From Pseudonocardia acidicola (GTDB taxonomy: Bacteria; Actinomycetota; Actinomycetes; Mycobacteriales; Pseudonocardiaceae): DNA of 64,000 nt. Positions within the stretch are counted from its first letter, which is position 1, and every line of letters begins with the position of its first letter. The notes beneath the pieces were generated by a model. The model searched no databases and was not told the origin of the DNA. It saw only the letters and a list, made by a program, of their open reading frames with translations. Shown piece by piece: positions 17,081 through 25,286 of this stretch. The DNA lies in contig NZ_JAAXLA010000004.1 of assembly GCF_012911935.1 (NCBI RefSeq), positions 116,408 through 180,407 on the forward strand, read 5' to 3'. The position numbers were made by a program, and so were the translations under genes.

Positions 17081-17086
17081 TATACA
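17081..17086 (+). promoter_or_regulatory. Probable -10 element for a leaderless FUSC transcript
   Basis: TATACA lies 5 nt before the GTG at 17092. With normal -10 spacing, transcription would start at or very near the start codon, and no SD is present. Confidence 0.5.
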
Positions 17087-17091
17087 CCGGC

Positions 17092-18201
17092 GTGCGGGTG
17101 TTGCGGGTACTGGGCGAACGGATCGCGGCCGTGGGCCGGCCCGGCCGGGAACGCGAGATCCTCGTCCAGGCGGGCAAGTCGGCGCTGGCCGCGCTGCTGG
17201 CCCTCCTCGTGGCCCGGTGGTTCCACGCGCCGAACGCGTTCCTCGCCCCCTATGCCGCCGTCCTCGCCGTGACGGGCACCGTGTACCGGTCCTGGAGCAA
17301 CGCGGTCCAGCAGGCCGGGATCGTACTGGCCGGTGTCGGGCTCGCCTACGTGCTCAGCGTGCTGGGCACCCCCGCTCCGGTCGGGGTCCCGCTCGCCGTG
17401 TTCGCCGGGCTGCTCGCCGGGCGCTGGCGCTGGTTCGGTCCCGACGGCTATTGGGTCGCGGTCACCGCGGTGATCATGGTGGCGGCCGGCTACTTCAGCC
17501 ACCCCCGCGACCTCGCCGTATGGGTCGGGCTCAGCGTGGCCGGCACCCTGGTCGGAGCCTGCGTCAACACCCTCGTGCTGCCGCCCGTGCACCTGCGTAG
17601 CGGCGACGACGCGGTGCGCAGGCTCGCCATCGAGCTCGCAGACCTGGTCCGCGGCATGGCCGGTGGTCTCCGCGAGGGCTACGACCGCGCGGACGCCGAC
17701 GAGTGGGTGCACCGGGCCCGGCAGCTGCGGGGCGCCGTGCTGCACGCCGCCGACGCCGTCTGGTACGGCCGGGAGAGCACCCGATGGAACCCACGCCGCC
17801 GGCTCATCCGCCGCGTCGGCGCCGGTCTGGCCGGGCCGTCGTCGGTGGAACGGCTCAGCCGGGCCGTCGAGCGGATCATGCACAGCGCAGCGCTGCTCGC
17901 CAGCCTCGCCCGCGCGCAGCAGCAGCCCGACCCCGGTCTCGCCGACACCCTGGACCGGCTCGCCGACGGCATCGACACCATGGTCGAGCACCTGAGCAGT
18001 CCCGAGGACCGGCTGGCCGGTGAGCTGGCGGGCCCACTCGACCGCGTCCGTAGCACCCGGGCCGAGGTGGGCGCCGGCCCGGTGGCCATCCGCAGCACCT
18101 TCGTGCTGACCGTCGAGGACGCGCTCGCCCAACTCACCCCCGGCGCGAGGGGATCGCCGACCCCCGTCACGCACTCACACCGTCCGATCGAGGAGACGTG
18201 A
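17092..18201 (+). CDS. FUSC-family membrane protein (putative aromatic-acid exporter type)
   Basis: A 369-residue protein. The N-terminal half has about six membrane helices with FUSC features (A-P-Y-A-A-V-L-A-V-T-G-T-V-Y-R-S, W-V-A-V-T-A-V-I-M-V-A-A-G-Y). The C-terminal half is cytoplasmic and mostly helical, with several Arg/Asp-rich amphipathic segments. Such proteins resemble fusaric-acid resistance and AaeB exporters, but transport has been shown for few of them. The tail ends at a GTGA overlapping a possible 50-codon frame before the Mrp cluster, so it may be the first gene of that transcript. Confidence 0.75.
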   Translation: MRVLRVLGERIAAVGRPGREREILVQAGKSALAALLALLVARWFHAPNAFLAPYAAVLAVTGTVYRSWSNAVQQAGIVLAGVGLAYVLSVLGTPAPVGVPLAVFAGLLAGRWRWFGPDGYWVAVTAVIMVAAGYFSHPRDLAVWVGLSVAGTLVGACVNTLVLPPVHLRSGDDAVRRLAIELADLVRGMAGGLREGYDRADADEWVHRARQLRGAVLHAADAVWYGRESTRWNPRRRLIRRVGAGLAGPSSVERLSRAVERIMHSAALLASLARAQQQPDPGLADTLDRLADGIDTMVEHLSSPEDRLAGELAGPLDRVRSTRAEVGAGPVAIRSTFVLTVEDALAQLTPGARGSPTPVTHSHRPIEET

Positions 18202-18350
18202 GCAGGCACCGGATGCGCAGGACCACCGTCCGGGCCGACGACGTCGCCCAGGCCACCCGCCGCCATCTGATGACGGGGCCGGCTCGCCGCCGTGCGGGCG
18301 GCCGGCGCGCCGTCAGGAGCGGTGGTGTCATGACCGGCGAGAACGGGTAG
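18198..18350 (+). CDS. Possible 50-residue Arg-rich peptide between FUSC and the Mrp cluster
   Basis: A GTG at 18198 overlaps the FUSC stop and opens a 50-codon frame ending TAG 18348-18350. AGGAG lies only 2 nt before the start, closer than usual. The product would be strongly basic and has no motif. It could equally be leader sequence for the antiporter operon. Confidence 0.25.
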   Translation: MSRHRMRRTTVRADDVAQATRRHLMTGPARRRAGGRRAVRSGGVMTGENG

Positions 18351-18358
18351 AGCTCGGC

Positions 18359-18856
18359 GTGGCCGACGCACAGGACGGAAGCCGGCGCCGCGGCGGAGCA
18401 CCGGCGCGAGCGACGGTGGTCGAGGCGCTGGTGTGGTGGCCGGCCCTCGTCCTCGGCTACCTGGCCATGAACCCCACCGCAGGAGGCGCGGAACTGGGCG
18501 CACTCGGCGTGCCGCTGGCGGGGTTGTCCGCGATCGTGGCCGTGCTCGGCCGCCGGGCCACCCGCTCGGCGTTCGGGCCGCCGGCCGAGATGCGCAGGAC
18601 AGCGTGGCGGCTGCTTCGTCGGCTGCCCCGGCGTGTCCTCGTCGACAGCGGCCGCCTGCTCGCCGTGCTGATGACGGACCGCGCCGGGACGCATCACCGC
18701 TCGGTGCGGCGGACCCACCGGGTGACCGAGGCGCGCGATGCCGAGCTGGGCCCGGTCGCAGTCGCATCGGTGCTGACCGGGGTGACGCCCGGCAGCTATC
18801 CGGTCGACGCCGCACCCGAGCGGGGCACGCTCGTGGTCCGGGAGCTGCGGCCGTGA
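18359..18856 (+). CDS. mnhE: Mrp-type Na+/H+ antiporter subunit E (MnhE/MrpE-like)
   Basis: A 165-residue protein starting at GTG 18359. An N-terminal charged tail leads into two membrane helices (L-V-W-W-P-A-L-V-L-G-Y-L-A and a Leu/Ala helix), then a soluble C-terminal domain with the MrpE pattern V-A-S-V-L-T-G-V-T-P-G-S-Y near the end, close to the S-I-T-L-T-P-G-T segment of MrpE. It is the first of seven tightly packed genes forming a membrane ion-pumping module. Confidence 0.75.
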   Translation: MADAQDGSRRRGGAPARATVVEALVWWPALVLGYLAMNPTAGGAELGALGVPLAGLSAIVAVLGRRATRSAFGPPAEMRRTAWRLLRRLPRRVLVDSGRLLAVLMTDRAGTHHRSVRRTHRVTEARDAELGPVAVASVLTGVTPGSYPVDAAPERGTLVVRELRP

Positions 18857-19104
18857 ACACCTGGCTGGCCTGCGCCGCCGCGTTGCTGGTGGTGGGCATG
18901 GTGCCGGCCCTGGTGACGGCGAGCCGCGGCGAGACGGTCGACCGGCTCGCCGGGCTGTGTCTGGCCGGCACGGTCACCACGCTGGTGGTGATGGTGCTGG
19001 CCGTCGGCTACGGTCGCCCGTCCTACCTCGGGGTCGCGCTCGTGCTGGCCGCGCTGAACACCACCGGGACGCTGGTCTTCACCCGGACGGTGGTCCGCCG
19101 GTGA
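18853..19104 (+). CDS. mnhF: Mrp-type antiporter subunit F
   Basis: An 83-residue protein with three membrane helices and the MrpF signature region between helices 1 and 2 (A-S-R-G-E-T-V-D-R-L-A-G-L). Size is typical for MrpF/MbhB. It starts at a GTG overlapping the subunit E stop and itself overlaps subunit G by 4 nt. It is an integral part of the membrane arm with no known activity alone. Confidence 0.8.
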   Translation: MNTWLACAAALLVVGMVPALVTASRGETVDRLAGLCLAGTVTTLVVMVLAVGYGRPSYLGVALVLAALNTTGTLVFTRTVVRR

Positions 19105-19412
19105 TCGCGGCCGAGGCGGTGCTGCTGGGCATCGCGGTGCTGGCGACCGCGCTGTCGGGCGCCGGGCTGTGCCTGATCCGGGACCGCTACGTGCGCCTGC
19201 ACTTCCTCGCGCCCGCCGCCACGATCGGGGCGCCCTGCGTGTCCGTCGCCGTGATCCTCCAGCTCGGTGGCGCCGCCCTCCTGCTGCAGGTGCTGCTCAT
19301 CGGTCTGCTGGTGGTGGCCGGCGGCGCGGTCGCGACCGCGGCGGTGGGGCGGGCGACCGCGCAGCGCGACGGGACGATCGACGCCGGGACCGACGCCGAG
19401 GCGGCGCCGTGA
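19101..19412 (+). CDS. mnhG: Mrp-type antiporter subunit G
   Basis: A 103-residue protein with three membrane helices. The MrpG/MbhC pattern L-S-G-A-G-L-C-L-I-R-D-R-Y-V-R-L-H is present after helix 1. It begins at GTG 19101 overlapping subunit F and ends overlapping the DUF4040 gene, so the E-F-G trio is translated as a coupled set. Confidence 0.8.
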   Translation: MIAAEAVLLGIAVLATALSGAGLCLIRDRYVRLHFLAPAATIGAPCVSVAVILQLGGAALLLQVLLIGLLVVAGGAVATAAVGRATAQRDGTIDAGTDAEAAP

Positions 19413-19645
19413 ACCTGCTCGTCGTGGTATCGCTGCTGATGGTGGCGGCCGCCGGGACCGCCGTGGTGCTCACCCGCAACCCGTCGCGCCAGGCGGTGCA
19501 GATGGCGGTGTTCGGGCTGTGCCTGACCGTGCTGTTCGTGGTGCTACAGGCCCCGGACGTCGCGCTCTCCCAGCTCGCGGTGGGCACCGCGGTGGTGCCG
19601 TTGATGGTCATGCTGACGGTGCAGAAGACGCGGGGGCGACCATGA
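19409..19645 (+). CDS. DUF4040 subunit, equivalent to the MrpA C-terminal segment / MbhD
   Basis: A 78-residue protein of two or three helices. The segment R-Q-A-V-Q-M-A-V-F-G-L-C-L-T-V-L-F-V-V-L-Q-A-P-D-V-A-L-S-Q-L is split by the typical acidic A-P-D-V-A loop of the domain found at the C-terminus of MrpA and as MbhD in archaeal membrane hydrogenases. Here it is a separate gene and no large NuoL-like MrpA is encoded in the cluster. Confidence 0.78.
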   Translation: MNLLVVVSLLMVAAAGTAVVLTRNPSRQAVQMAVFGLCLTVLFVVLQAPDVALSQLAVGTAVVPLMVMLTVQKTRGRP

Positions 19646-20394
19646 CCACGCGTACCCGGCTGGTGCTGTGCGCGGTAGCGGGCACCGTCGTCGCTGCCGT
19701 GATGGCAGGAGCCCTGCGCCAGCTTCCCACCTTCGGTTCGGCGCACCACCCGTACGGCGACCGCACGGTCGCCCTCGCCGCGGGGCCGCTCGCCACCGCG
19801 AACGTGGTGTCGTCGATCAATTTCGCACAGCGCGCCATCGACACCCTGGGCGAGGAGTTCCTGCTGTTCGTCTCGGTCGTCGGGACGCTCGTCCTGCTGC
19901 GCGCCGAGCCCGGCGAGCGGCCGGTGCGCGGGGTCCGGCAGGCCGGTCGTGTGTTCCCGGGGAGCCGCCTCTACGGATACGTCATGTTGCCGGTGACGAC
20001 GTTGCTCGCCCTGGTACTGATCACCCACGGGCACCTCACCCCCGGCGGTGGTTTCCAGGGCGGCGTCGTGCTCGCCACCGCGTGGCACCTGCTCTACATC
20101 GCCGGGCGCTACGCCGCCCTGCGCCGGGCCGTGCCGGTGGGTGCACTGGAGGTCGGCGACGCGGCCGCGGCGGCGGCCTTCCTCGCGCTGGGGCTCGCCG
20201 GCACCGTACTGACCGGAACCTTCCTCGCCGAGCTCCTTCCGCCGGGGTCACTGGGCGCCTACCTGTCCGGAGGGTCGGTGGCGGTACTGAACGTGGCCGT
20301 GGGCGTCGAGGTGGCCAGCGGCATCGTGCTGCTGCTGCAGGCGTTCCTGCGACAGGCGATCGAGCTGCGTGATCCCCCGGCGGCGGCGGAATGA
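19642..20394 (+). CDS. mnhB: MnhB-domain protein (MbhE/MbhF-like fusion)
   Basis: A 250-residue membrane protein. Residues 1-100 have two helices and a conserved V-V-S-S-I-N-F-A-Q-R-A-I-D-T-L-G-E-E-F region, as in MbhE or the end of MrpA. Residues 110-245 form the MnhB domain with H-G-H-L-T-P-G-G-G-F-Q-G-G-V-V, the hallmark of MrpB. It overlaps its neighbours by 4 nt on each side. It contributes to the ion path of the complex. Confidence 0.82.
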   Translation: MTTRTRLVLCAVAGTVVAAVMAGALRQLPTFGSAHHPYGDRTVALAAGPLATANVVSSINFAQRAIDTLGEEFLLFVSVVGTLVLLRAEPGERPVRGVRQAGRVFPGSRLYGYVMLPVTTLLALVLITHGHLTPGGGFQGGVVLATAWHLLYIAGRYAALRRAVPVGALEVGDAAAAAAFLALGLAGTVLTGTFLAELLPPGSLGAYLSGGSVAVLNVAVGVEVASGIVLLLQAFLRQAIELRDPPAAAE

Positions 20395-20744
20395 CCCTGC
20401 CGGACCTGCTGCCCCACCTCGTGGCCGCGTGGCTGTTCCTCGTCGGCTGCTACGGCCTGGTCACCACCCGCAACCTGGTGCACGCCGTCGGATCGCTGAC
20501 CGTGGTGCAGTCCTCGACCTACGTGCTGCTCCTGGCGATCGGCTACCGGCACGGCGGCACCGCGCCGGTGTTCGGTGACGTGCCGCCCGGCACCCCGGTG
20601 GTCGATCCGGTCGTGCAGGCGATGACGCTGACCGATGTGGTCGTCTCCGCCACCGTGACGGCCCTGCTGCTCGCGCTGACCGTGCAGATCCACAAGCGTC
20701 ACGGCACGGTCGACCCCGACCAGCTCACCACCCTCCGCAGGTGA
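20391..20744 (+). CDS. mnhC: Mrp-type antiporter subunit C (NuoK-like)
   Basis: A 117-residue protein with three membrane helices and NuoK/MrpC-type features: G-C-Y-G-L-V-T-T-R-N-L-V-H-A-V-G-S-L early, and D-P-V-V-Q-A-M-T-L-T-D-V-V-V-S-A-T-V-T-A-L, the conserved P-x-x-Q-A-L-x-L-T-x-I-V-I-x region. The C-terminal tail is charged. The start overlaps the MnhB gene. Confidence 0.85.
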   Translation: MTLPDLLPHLVAAWLFLVGCYGLVTTRNLVHAVGSLTVVQSSTYVLLLAIGYRHGGTAPVFGDVPPGTPVVDPVVQAMTLTDVVVSATVTALLLALTVQIHKRHGTVDPDQLTTLRR

Positions 20745-20760
20745 GCGGACCGCCCGCGCA

Positions 20761-22638
20761 ATGATCGAGCCAGGGTTGCCGACACTTCCGCCGTTGCTGG
20801 TGGCGGTGCCCCTGCTGGCGGCGGCCGGGCTGGCCGCCGCCGGGCGGTGGCTGCCGCGGCGGGCGGTCGACGCCGTCTCGATCGCGGTCGCGGCGGGCGT
20901 CCTGGCCGGGGCGTCGCTGCTGGTCGCCGGCACCGGCGTTGCCCGCGTGGCCACCTGGATCGGCGGTTACCGGCCGGCGGGCGGAGCGTCGGTCGGCGTG
21001 GTGTTCGTGGTCGACCGGGCCGGCGCCGGGCTGACGGTCCTCGTCGCCGCGCTCACCGTCGCCGCGCTCGTCTATACGTGGCGGTACTTCGAGGAGGTCG
21101 AGGCCTGGTTCCATGTCCTGCTCCTGGCGTTCCTGGCCGGGATGACCGGGTTCGCGCTCACCGGCGACCTCTTCAACGCCTTCGTCTTCTTCGAGCTGAT
21201 GAGCGCCGCGGCCTACGCCCTGACCGGATTCAAGATCGAGGAGCCCGGCCCGCTGCAGGGCGCGCTGAACTTCGCCGTGGTCAACACCGTGGGTGCCTTC
21301 TGCGTGCTGTTCGGGATCGGGCTGTTGTACGGGCGGACCGGGGAGCTCGGGTTCGCCCAGCTGCACACGGCGCTGGCCGCCGACGGCCGCGCCGACCTGC
21401 TGATCGTCGCGGCCACGGCGCTGATCTGCACCGGCTTCCTGACCAAGGCCGCGGCGGTGCCGTTCCACTTCTGGCTCGCCGACGCGCACGCCGTCGCACC
21501 TGCACCGGTGTGCGTCCTGTTCTCCGGGGTCATGGTCGAGCTCGGCCTCTACGGCGTGGCACGGCTGTACTTCTCGACGCTGTCCGCGGTGCTGCCACCC
21601 GCGCGGATCGGCCCGGTGCTGCTGGCGCTGGGGGCGATGACCGCGCTCCTCGGGGCGGTCATGTGCGTGTGCCAGCACCACATCAAGCGGCTCCTGGCCT
21701 TCTCCACGGTGGCCCACATGGGGATGCTGCTGATGGGGGTGGGGCTGCTCGGGCTCCCTGCGCTGGCCGGCGTCGCACTGTACGTCCTCGCGCACGCAGC
21801 GGTGAAGGGCGCACTGTTCCTGCTCGCCGGGGTCCTGCTGAACCGGTTGGGCAGTGTGCAGGAAGCCGACCTGCACGGCCGCGGCCGCCGGCTGCCCCTG
21901 ACCGGGGCCGCGTTCGGACTCGGAGGGCTCGCACTGGCCGGGCTGCCACCGTTCGGCACCGCGCTCGGCAAGGGGCTCGTCGAGCACGAGCTCACCACCG
22001 GTGGCCCGCACGTGCTGCTGGTGCTGTTCGTCGCGGTGTCGGCACTGACCGGCGCGGCGGTGCTCCGCGCCGGGCTGCGTGTCTTCCTCGGGGCCGGGCC
22101 CGCTCTGCCGCGGGACCGGGACCGGGAGGTCGACGAGGAGGAAGACCCCGAGACCCGTGGGGCGCTGCGCCGCGCACCCCTCACCATGATCGGTCCGGCG
22201 CTGGCTCTGCTGCTCCTCGCGCTCGCCGCAGGCACGGTCCCGGCCGTGGCCCGGGCGGCCGCCGTCGCCGCCGCGCAACTGGTGGACGCGCGGGGCTACA
22301 CCGCAGCTGCGCTGTCGGCCGCACCCGGTGCGACCACCGGTACCGCGCTGCCCGCGACCGGGTGGACGGCCGAGTCGGTCGCCCTCGGGGGCCTGAGCGC
22401 CGCCCTCGCCGCGGCACTGGCCGTCGTGACGGTATACCGGGCCGGGGCGCTGCGCCCGGTCGTACGGTGGCTGCGCCGAGTCCCGGCGGCGGCTGGTGCG
22501 GGTCGCCGCTGCCACGCCGTGGCCACGGCGCCGCTGCAGCGCTTACGGGCGCTGCACTCCGGCCACCTCGGCGACTACGTCACCTGGCTGCTGGCCGGGC
22601 TGGCCGCGCTGGCCCTGGCGTTCGGTGCGACGGGCTGA
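20761..22638 (+). CDS. mnhD: Mrp-type antiporter subunit D (proton-conducting NuoN/NuoL-like)
   Basis: A 625-residue polytopic protein with about 14 helices. The ion-channel residues of the family are visible: Glu 145 in F-F-E-L-M-S-A-A and Lys 229 in L-T-K-A-A-A-V-P-F-H-F-W. The helix following P-F-H-F-W-L-A-D-A-H is also typical. A C-terminal extension of about 110 residues beyond the usual MrpD length has two more hydrophobic segments. It is the only large antiporter-like subunit of the cluster, so ion translocation must rely on it. Confidence 0.88.
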   Translation: MIEPGLPTLPPLLVAVPLLAAAGLAAAGRWLPRRAVDAVSIAVAAGVLAGASLLVAGTGVARVATWIGGYRPAGGASVGVVFVVDRAGAGLTVLVAALTVAALVYTWRYFEEVEAWFHVLLLAFLAGMTGFALTGDLFNAFVFFELMSAAAYALTGFKIEEPGPLQGALNFAVVNTVGAFCVLFGIGLLYGRTGELGFAQLHTALAADGRADLLIVAATALICTGFLTKAAAVPFHFWLADAHAVAPAPVCVLFSGVMVELGLYGVARLYFSTLSAVLPPARIGPVLLALGAMTALLGAVMCVCQHHIKRLLAFSTVAHMGMLLMGVGLLGLPALAGVALYVLAHAAVKGALFLLAGVLLNRLGSVQEADLHGRGRRLPLTGAAFGLGGLALAGLPPFGTALGKGLVEHELTTGGPHVLLVLFVAVSALTGAAVLRAGLRVFLGAGPALPRDRDREVDEEEDPETRGALRRAPLTMIGPALALLLLALAAGTVPAVARAAAVAAAQLVDARGYTAAALSAAPGATTGTALPATGWTAESVALGGLSAALAAALAVVTVYRAGALRPVVRWLRRVPAAAGAGRRCHAVATAPLQRLRALHSGHLGDYVTWLLAGLAALALAFGATG

Positions 22639-22650
22639 CCGGGCCCGGCG

Positions 22651-23166
22651 CTACCGGGACGACCGGCGTGCCCGCAGCGGCAGTGGCAGCACGAACCACA
22701 GGACACCGAAACACAGCGCCACCGCGGCGGCCAGCACGATCGCGAGCTTGCGGCCCAGCGTCACGTCGAGAACGAGCAGGATGCACCCGGTCAGCGTCAG
22801 CGCCAGGCCGGCCAGCCCCAGCACCGCCAACCTGTGGCCGACGACGGCGAGCTGCTCCTTCATGCCGCGGCGGAACACCATCCGGTGCACCGCGACCGGA
22901 GCGACCAGCAGCGCCGTCGTGACCACGGCGAGCAGCAGCGTCACGACGTAGATGGCCCGCTGGGTCGGGTCGACCCGGCCGAACCGATCCGTGAACGACA
23001 GCGACAGCAGGAACGCGAAGAGGATCTGCACCCCGGTCTGCGCGACCCGCACCTCCTGGAGCAGCTCGACGACGTTGCGGTCCGCGCGCTCGAGCGGCCC
23101 CTCGGCCCGCCTGTCCCGGAACTCCCCGGACGACTTCACCGACGGCTCCCCGTCCCGCTCCGCCAT
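22651..23166 (-). CDS. DUF6328 family membrane protein
   Basis: A 171-residue protein with an N-terminal charged domain (E-R-A-D-R-N-V-V-E-L-L-Q-E-V-R-V-A-Q-T-G-V) followed by four hydrophobic helices. The E-L-R-V..Q-T-G-V-Q-I-L-F-A-F-L-L motif is characteristic of the actinobacterial DUF6328 family. It is convergent with the Mrp cluster. Function is unknown; four short helices without pore motifs could be a small channel or stress protein. Confidence 0.7.
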   Translation of the reverse strand: MAERDGEPSVKSSGEFRDRRAEGPLERADRNVVELLQEVRVAQTGVQILFAFLLSLSFTDRFGRVDPTQRAIYVVTLLLAVVTTALLVAPVAVHRMVFRRGMKEQLAVVGHRLAVLGLAGLALTLTGCILLVLDVTLGRKLAIVLAAAVALCFGVLWFVLPLPLRARRSSR

Positions 23167-23274
23167 CGACGCACCCTAGCGAGCCGGACGCGGTTGTCAC
23201 CGCGTCCGCGGGCTCGAGGGCGCCCCGTCACCCGCGGCGACCACTGAGCGCACGGCAGGCCATCTCAGGCAGCG

Positions 23275-23829
23275 TCATCGTCGGCCGTCGTCGAAGTCCT
23301 CCGGCGCGACGGCGTCGAGGAAGGCCCGGAACCGGCGGATCTGATCGTCGTGGTCACCGCGATCGACCGGCTCGTCCGACCGGCGCGGCTCACCGGTGGC
23401 ACCGGTGGCGCCGGTGGCATCGAGCAGGTGCTCGGTCACCAGCACCGGTGTCGTCGGCTCGGCGCCCAGGGCCAGCGCGACCGCATCGGCCGGCCGCGCC
23501 GGGGCTCGACGGCCGTTGTCGAAGACCAGCTCGGCGACGAAGTCGGCACCGTGCAGACCGGTCAGCTCGATCCGGCTGATGGGGCGGTCCAGGGCGTCGA
23601 GGATCGTGGTGAGGAGCCCGAGCGGTCCGGACCGCGGCAGGCTCGCGGCGGCGTGTGCGTCGCTGATGGCCTTCCCCTCCTCCGGGCTGATCACGATGGG
23701 CAGCCACCTGCGCCGGCCGCTGCTCTCCCGCAGCACCAGCACCATCTCCGGATCGGCCGGACCCATGTCGGGTGCGACCACCGTCAGTCCGACTCCGACG
23801 ACATCGACCGGCACCAGAAGGTCACTCAC
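23275..23829 (-). CDS. Bifunctional nuclease family protein (DUF151)
   Basis: A 184-residue protein from GTG 23829, with AGGAAGGAGG about 7 nt upstream. The BFN/DUF151 core is visible: L-P-I-V-I-S-P-E-E-G-K-A-I, then R-I-E-L-T-G-L-H-G-A-D-F-V-A-E-L-V and A-R-P-A-D-A-V-A-L-A-L. Family members have RNase and DNase activity in plants or act in regulation; activity here is untested. A Gly-Ala-Thr repeat (A-T-G-A-T-G-A-T-G) links the core to an acidic tail of about 35 residues. Confidence 0.78.
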   Translation of the reverse strand: MSDLLVPVDVVGVGLTVVAPDMGPADPEMVLVLRESSGRRRWLPIVISPEEGKAISDAHAAASLPRSGPLGLLTTILDALDRPISRIELTGLHGADFVAELVFDNGRRAPARPADAVALALGAEPTTPVLVTEHLLDATGATGATGEPRRSDEPVDRGDHDDQIRRFRAFLDAVAPEDFDDGRR

Positions 23830-24061
23830 CGTTCGGCCTCCTTCCTGTCCTGCGCAGACCGGTCCACCCGGCCGGGGTCGGTCGACCGGCATCTCGGCGA
23901 TTGAGCCGCTGACTGCGCGTACCCCGCACGGGCGTCGGCGCACACGTGCCCGGCCCGAACGCGGGCAGCGAGCGCGACGCCGGTCGCAGGACGTTCCCGG
24001 TGGACTCCACCGAGGTAGGGCCGGGAAGAAACCTGTCCGTCGAGCTCAGGGAGGGCCCCTC

Positions 24062-24942
24062 GTGGCCATCGCGACCACCGATCCGGCGACCAGCGAGCAG
24101 ATCCGCACCTTCGACGCCCTCACAGACGACGAGCTGGAGCGGAAGCTGGCGCTCTCCGCCGAGGCGCACAAGTGCGCGAAGGGCTGCCGGATCAAGACCA
24201 GCGTGCTGGAGCTGGGCGGCAGCGACGCGTTCATCGTGATGCCCTCGGCCGACCTGGACGACGCGGTCGCGGCCGCCGTCACCTCGCGGACCCTGAACAA
24301 CGGCCAGTCCTGCATCAACGCCACGCGGTTCGTGGTGCACGAGGACGTGGCCGACGAGTTCACCCGCCGGCTCGTCGAACGGATGGAGGCGATCACGGTC
24401 GGTGACCCGGCCGACGAGACCACCGACCTGGGCCCGCTGTCGTCACCGGAGGCGGTCGAGACCATCGACCAGCAGGTCCGCGACACGACGGCGGCGGGCG
24501 CCCGGCTGCTGACCGGGGGCAAGCCGCTCGGCGGGCCCGGCAACTTCTACCCACCGACCGTGCTCACCGACATCCCCGCGGGATCCCCCAGCCACCACGA
24601 GGAGTTCTTCGGCCCGGTCGCCCTGGTCTGGCGGGCCCGCGACGCCGACGAGGCCATCCGGATCGCCAACGACTCCCCGTTCGGGCTCGGCGGCAGTTCC
24701 TGGACCCGCGACCCGGCCGAACAGCAGCGGTCGTCGCCGAGATGGAGACCGGAATGATGTACATCAACAGGTTCACCGAGTCGACGCGCGATGTCCCCTC
24801 CGGCGGCGCCAAGAACTCCGGGTACGGCCGAGAGCTGGCACAGTTCGGGCCGCGCTCGTTCGTCAACGCCAAGACCGTCTGGATCGACGGAGAGGAACAG
24901 TCCGGCCGCGGTGCACGCTTGCCCGGCGCACCGATCGGGTAG
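24062..24942 (+). pseudogene. Aldehyde dehydrogenase (succinate-semialdehyde type) with internal deletion and frameshift
   Basis: GTG 24062 with GGGAGGG upstream opens normally (A-T-T-D-P-A-T-S-E-Q), but after about 40 codons the frame jumps straight to K-T-S-V-L-E-L-G-G-S-D-A-F, a site near residue 240 of full-length enzymes. About 200 codons, including most of the NAD(P)-binding domain, are absent. The catalytic Cys remains in N-N-G-Q-S-C. Near 24730 a single-base shift moves the C-terminus (M-Y-I-N-R-F...K-N-S-G-Y-G-R-E-L) to the frame that ends at 24942. The product would be inactive. A sequencing error could explain the shift but not the deletion. Confidence 0.88.
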
Positions 24943-25008
24943 GCCGCTGATGGAACCGCAACCCGAGGGCCCCGCGACACCGGGCCCGACGACGAGAGGA
25001 GACGTCTC

Positions 25009-25197
25009 ATGGCCATGGGCGACAAGATCGACAACAAGGCCGACGAGCTGAAGGGCAAGGCCAAGGAGACCGCCGGCAAGGCCACCGACGACCACGAACT
25101 CGAAGCCGAGGGCAAGGGTGACCAGGCCAAGGGCAGCATCAAGCAGGCAGGCGAGAAGGTGAAGGACGCCGCCAAGGACGTCTTCAAGAAGGACTGA
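25009..25197 (+). CDS. CsbD-family small stress protein
   Basis: A 62-residue hydrophilic, Lys/Glu/Ala-rich helical protein with the CsbD pattern D-K-I-D-N-K-A-D-E-L-K-G-K-A-K-E-T-A-G-K and a second, similar half (K-G-D-Q-A-K-G-S-I-K-Q-A). GAGAGGAG lies upstream; an in-frame ATG at 25015 is an alternative start. CsbD proteins are induced by general stress in many bacteria; the molecular role is unknown. A large palindrome follows the stop. Confidence 0.88.
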   Translation: MAMGDKIDNKADELKGKAKETAGKATDDHELEAEGKGDQAKGSIKQAGEKVKDAAKDVFKKD

Positions 25198-25216
25198 GGG
25201 AAGACGGCCCGGGCCC

Positions 25217-25246
25217 GGGCCCGGTCGCGTCGACGTGACCGGGCCC
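25217..25246. terminator. 30-bp near-perfect palindrome between csbD and the LigD-Pol gene
   Basis: The arms GGGCCCGGTC and GACCGGGCCC flank a near-palindromic centre, with only one mismatched pair over 30 bp. It lies between two convergent genes, about 20 nt after the csbD stop, fitting a bidirectional terminator without a U-tract. Confidence 0.65.
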
Positions 25247-25286
25247 GCGCCGCGCCCGCTCACGCACCCGAGGCCGTGGCGACGCG

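Noticed and set aside
20725..22515. A 596-codon minus-strand frame
   Set aside because: Antisense to the MnhD gene; rich in Gln/Gly/Arg/His and with no recognisable motif.
22651..23200. A longer start for the DUF6328 gene and a competing frame at 22580-23200
   Set aside because: The alternative frame is Gly/Arg/Ala-rich without hydrophobic helices, while the chosen one has four helices and the family motif.
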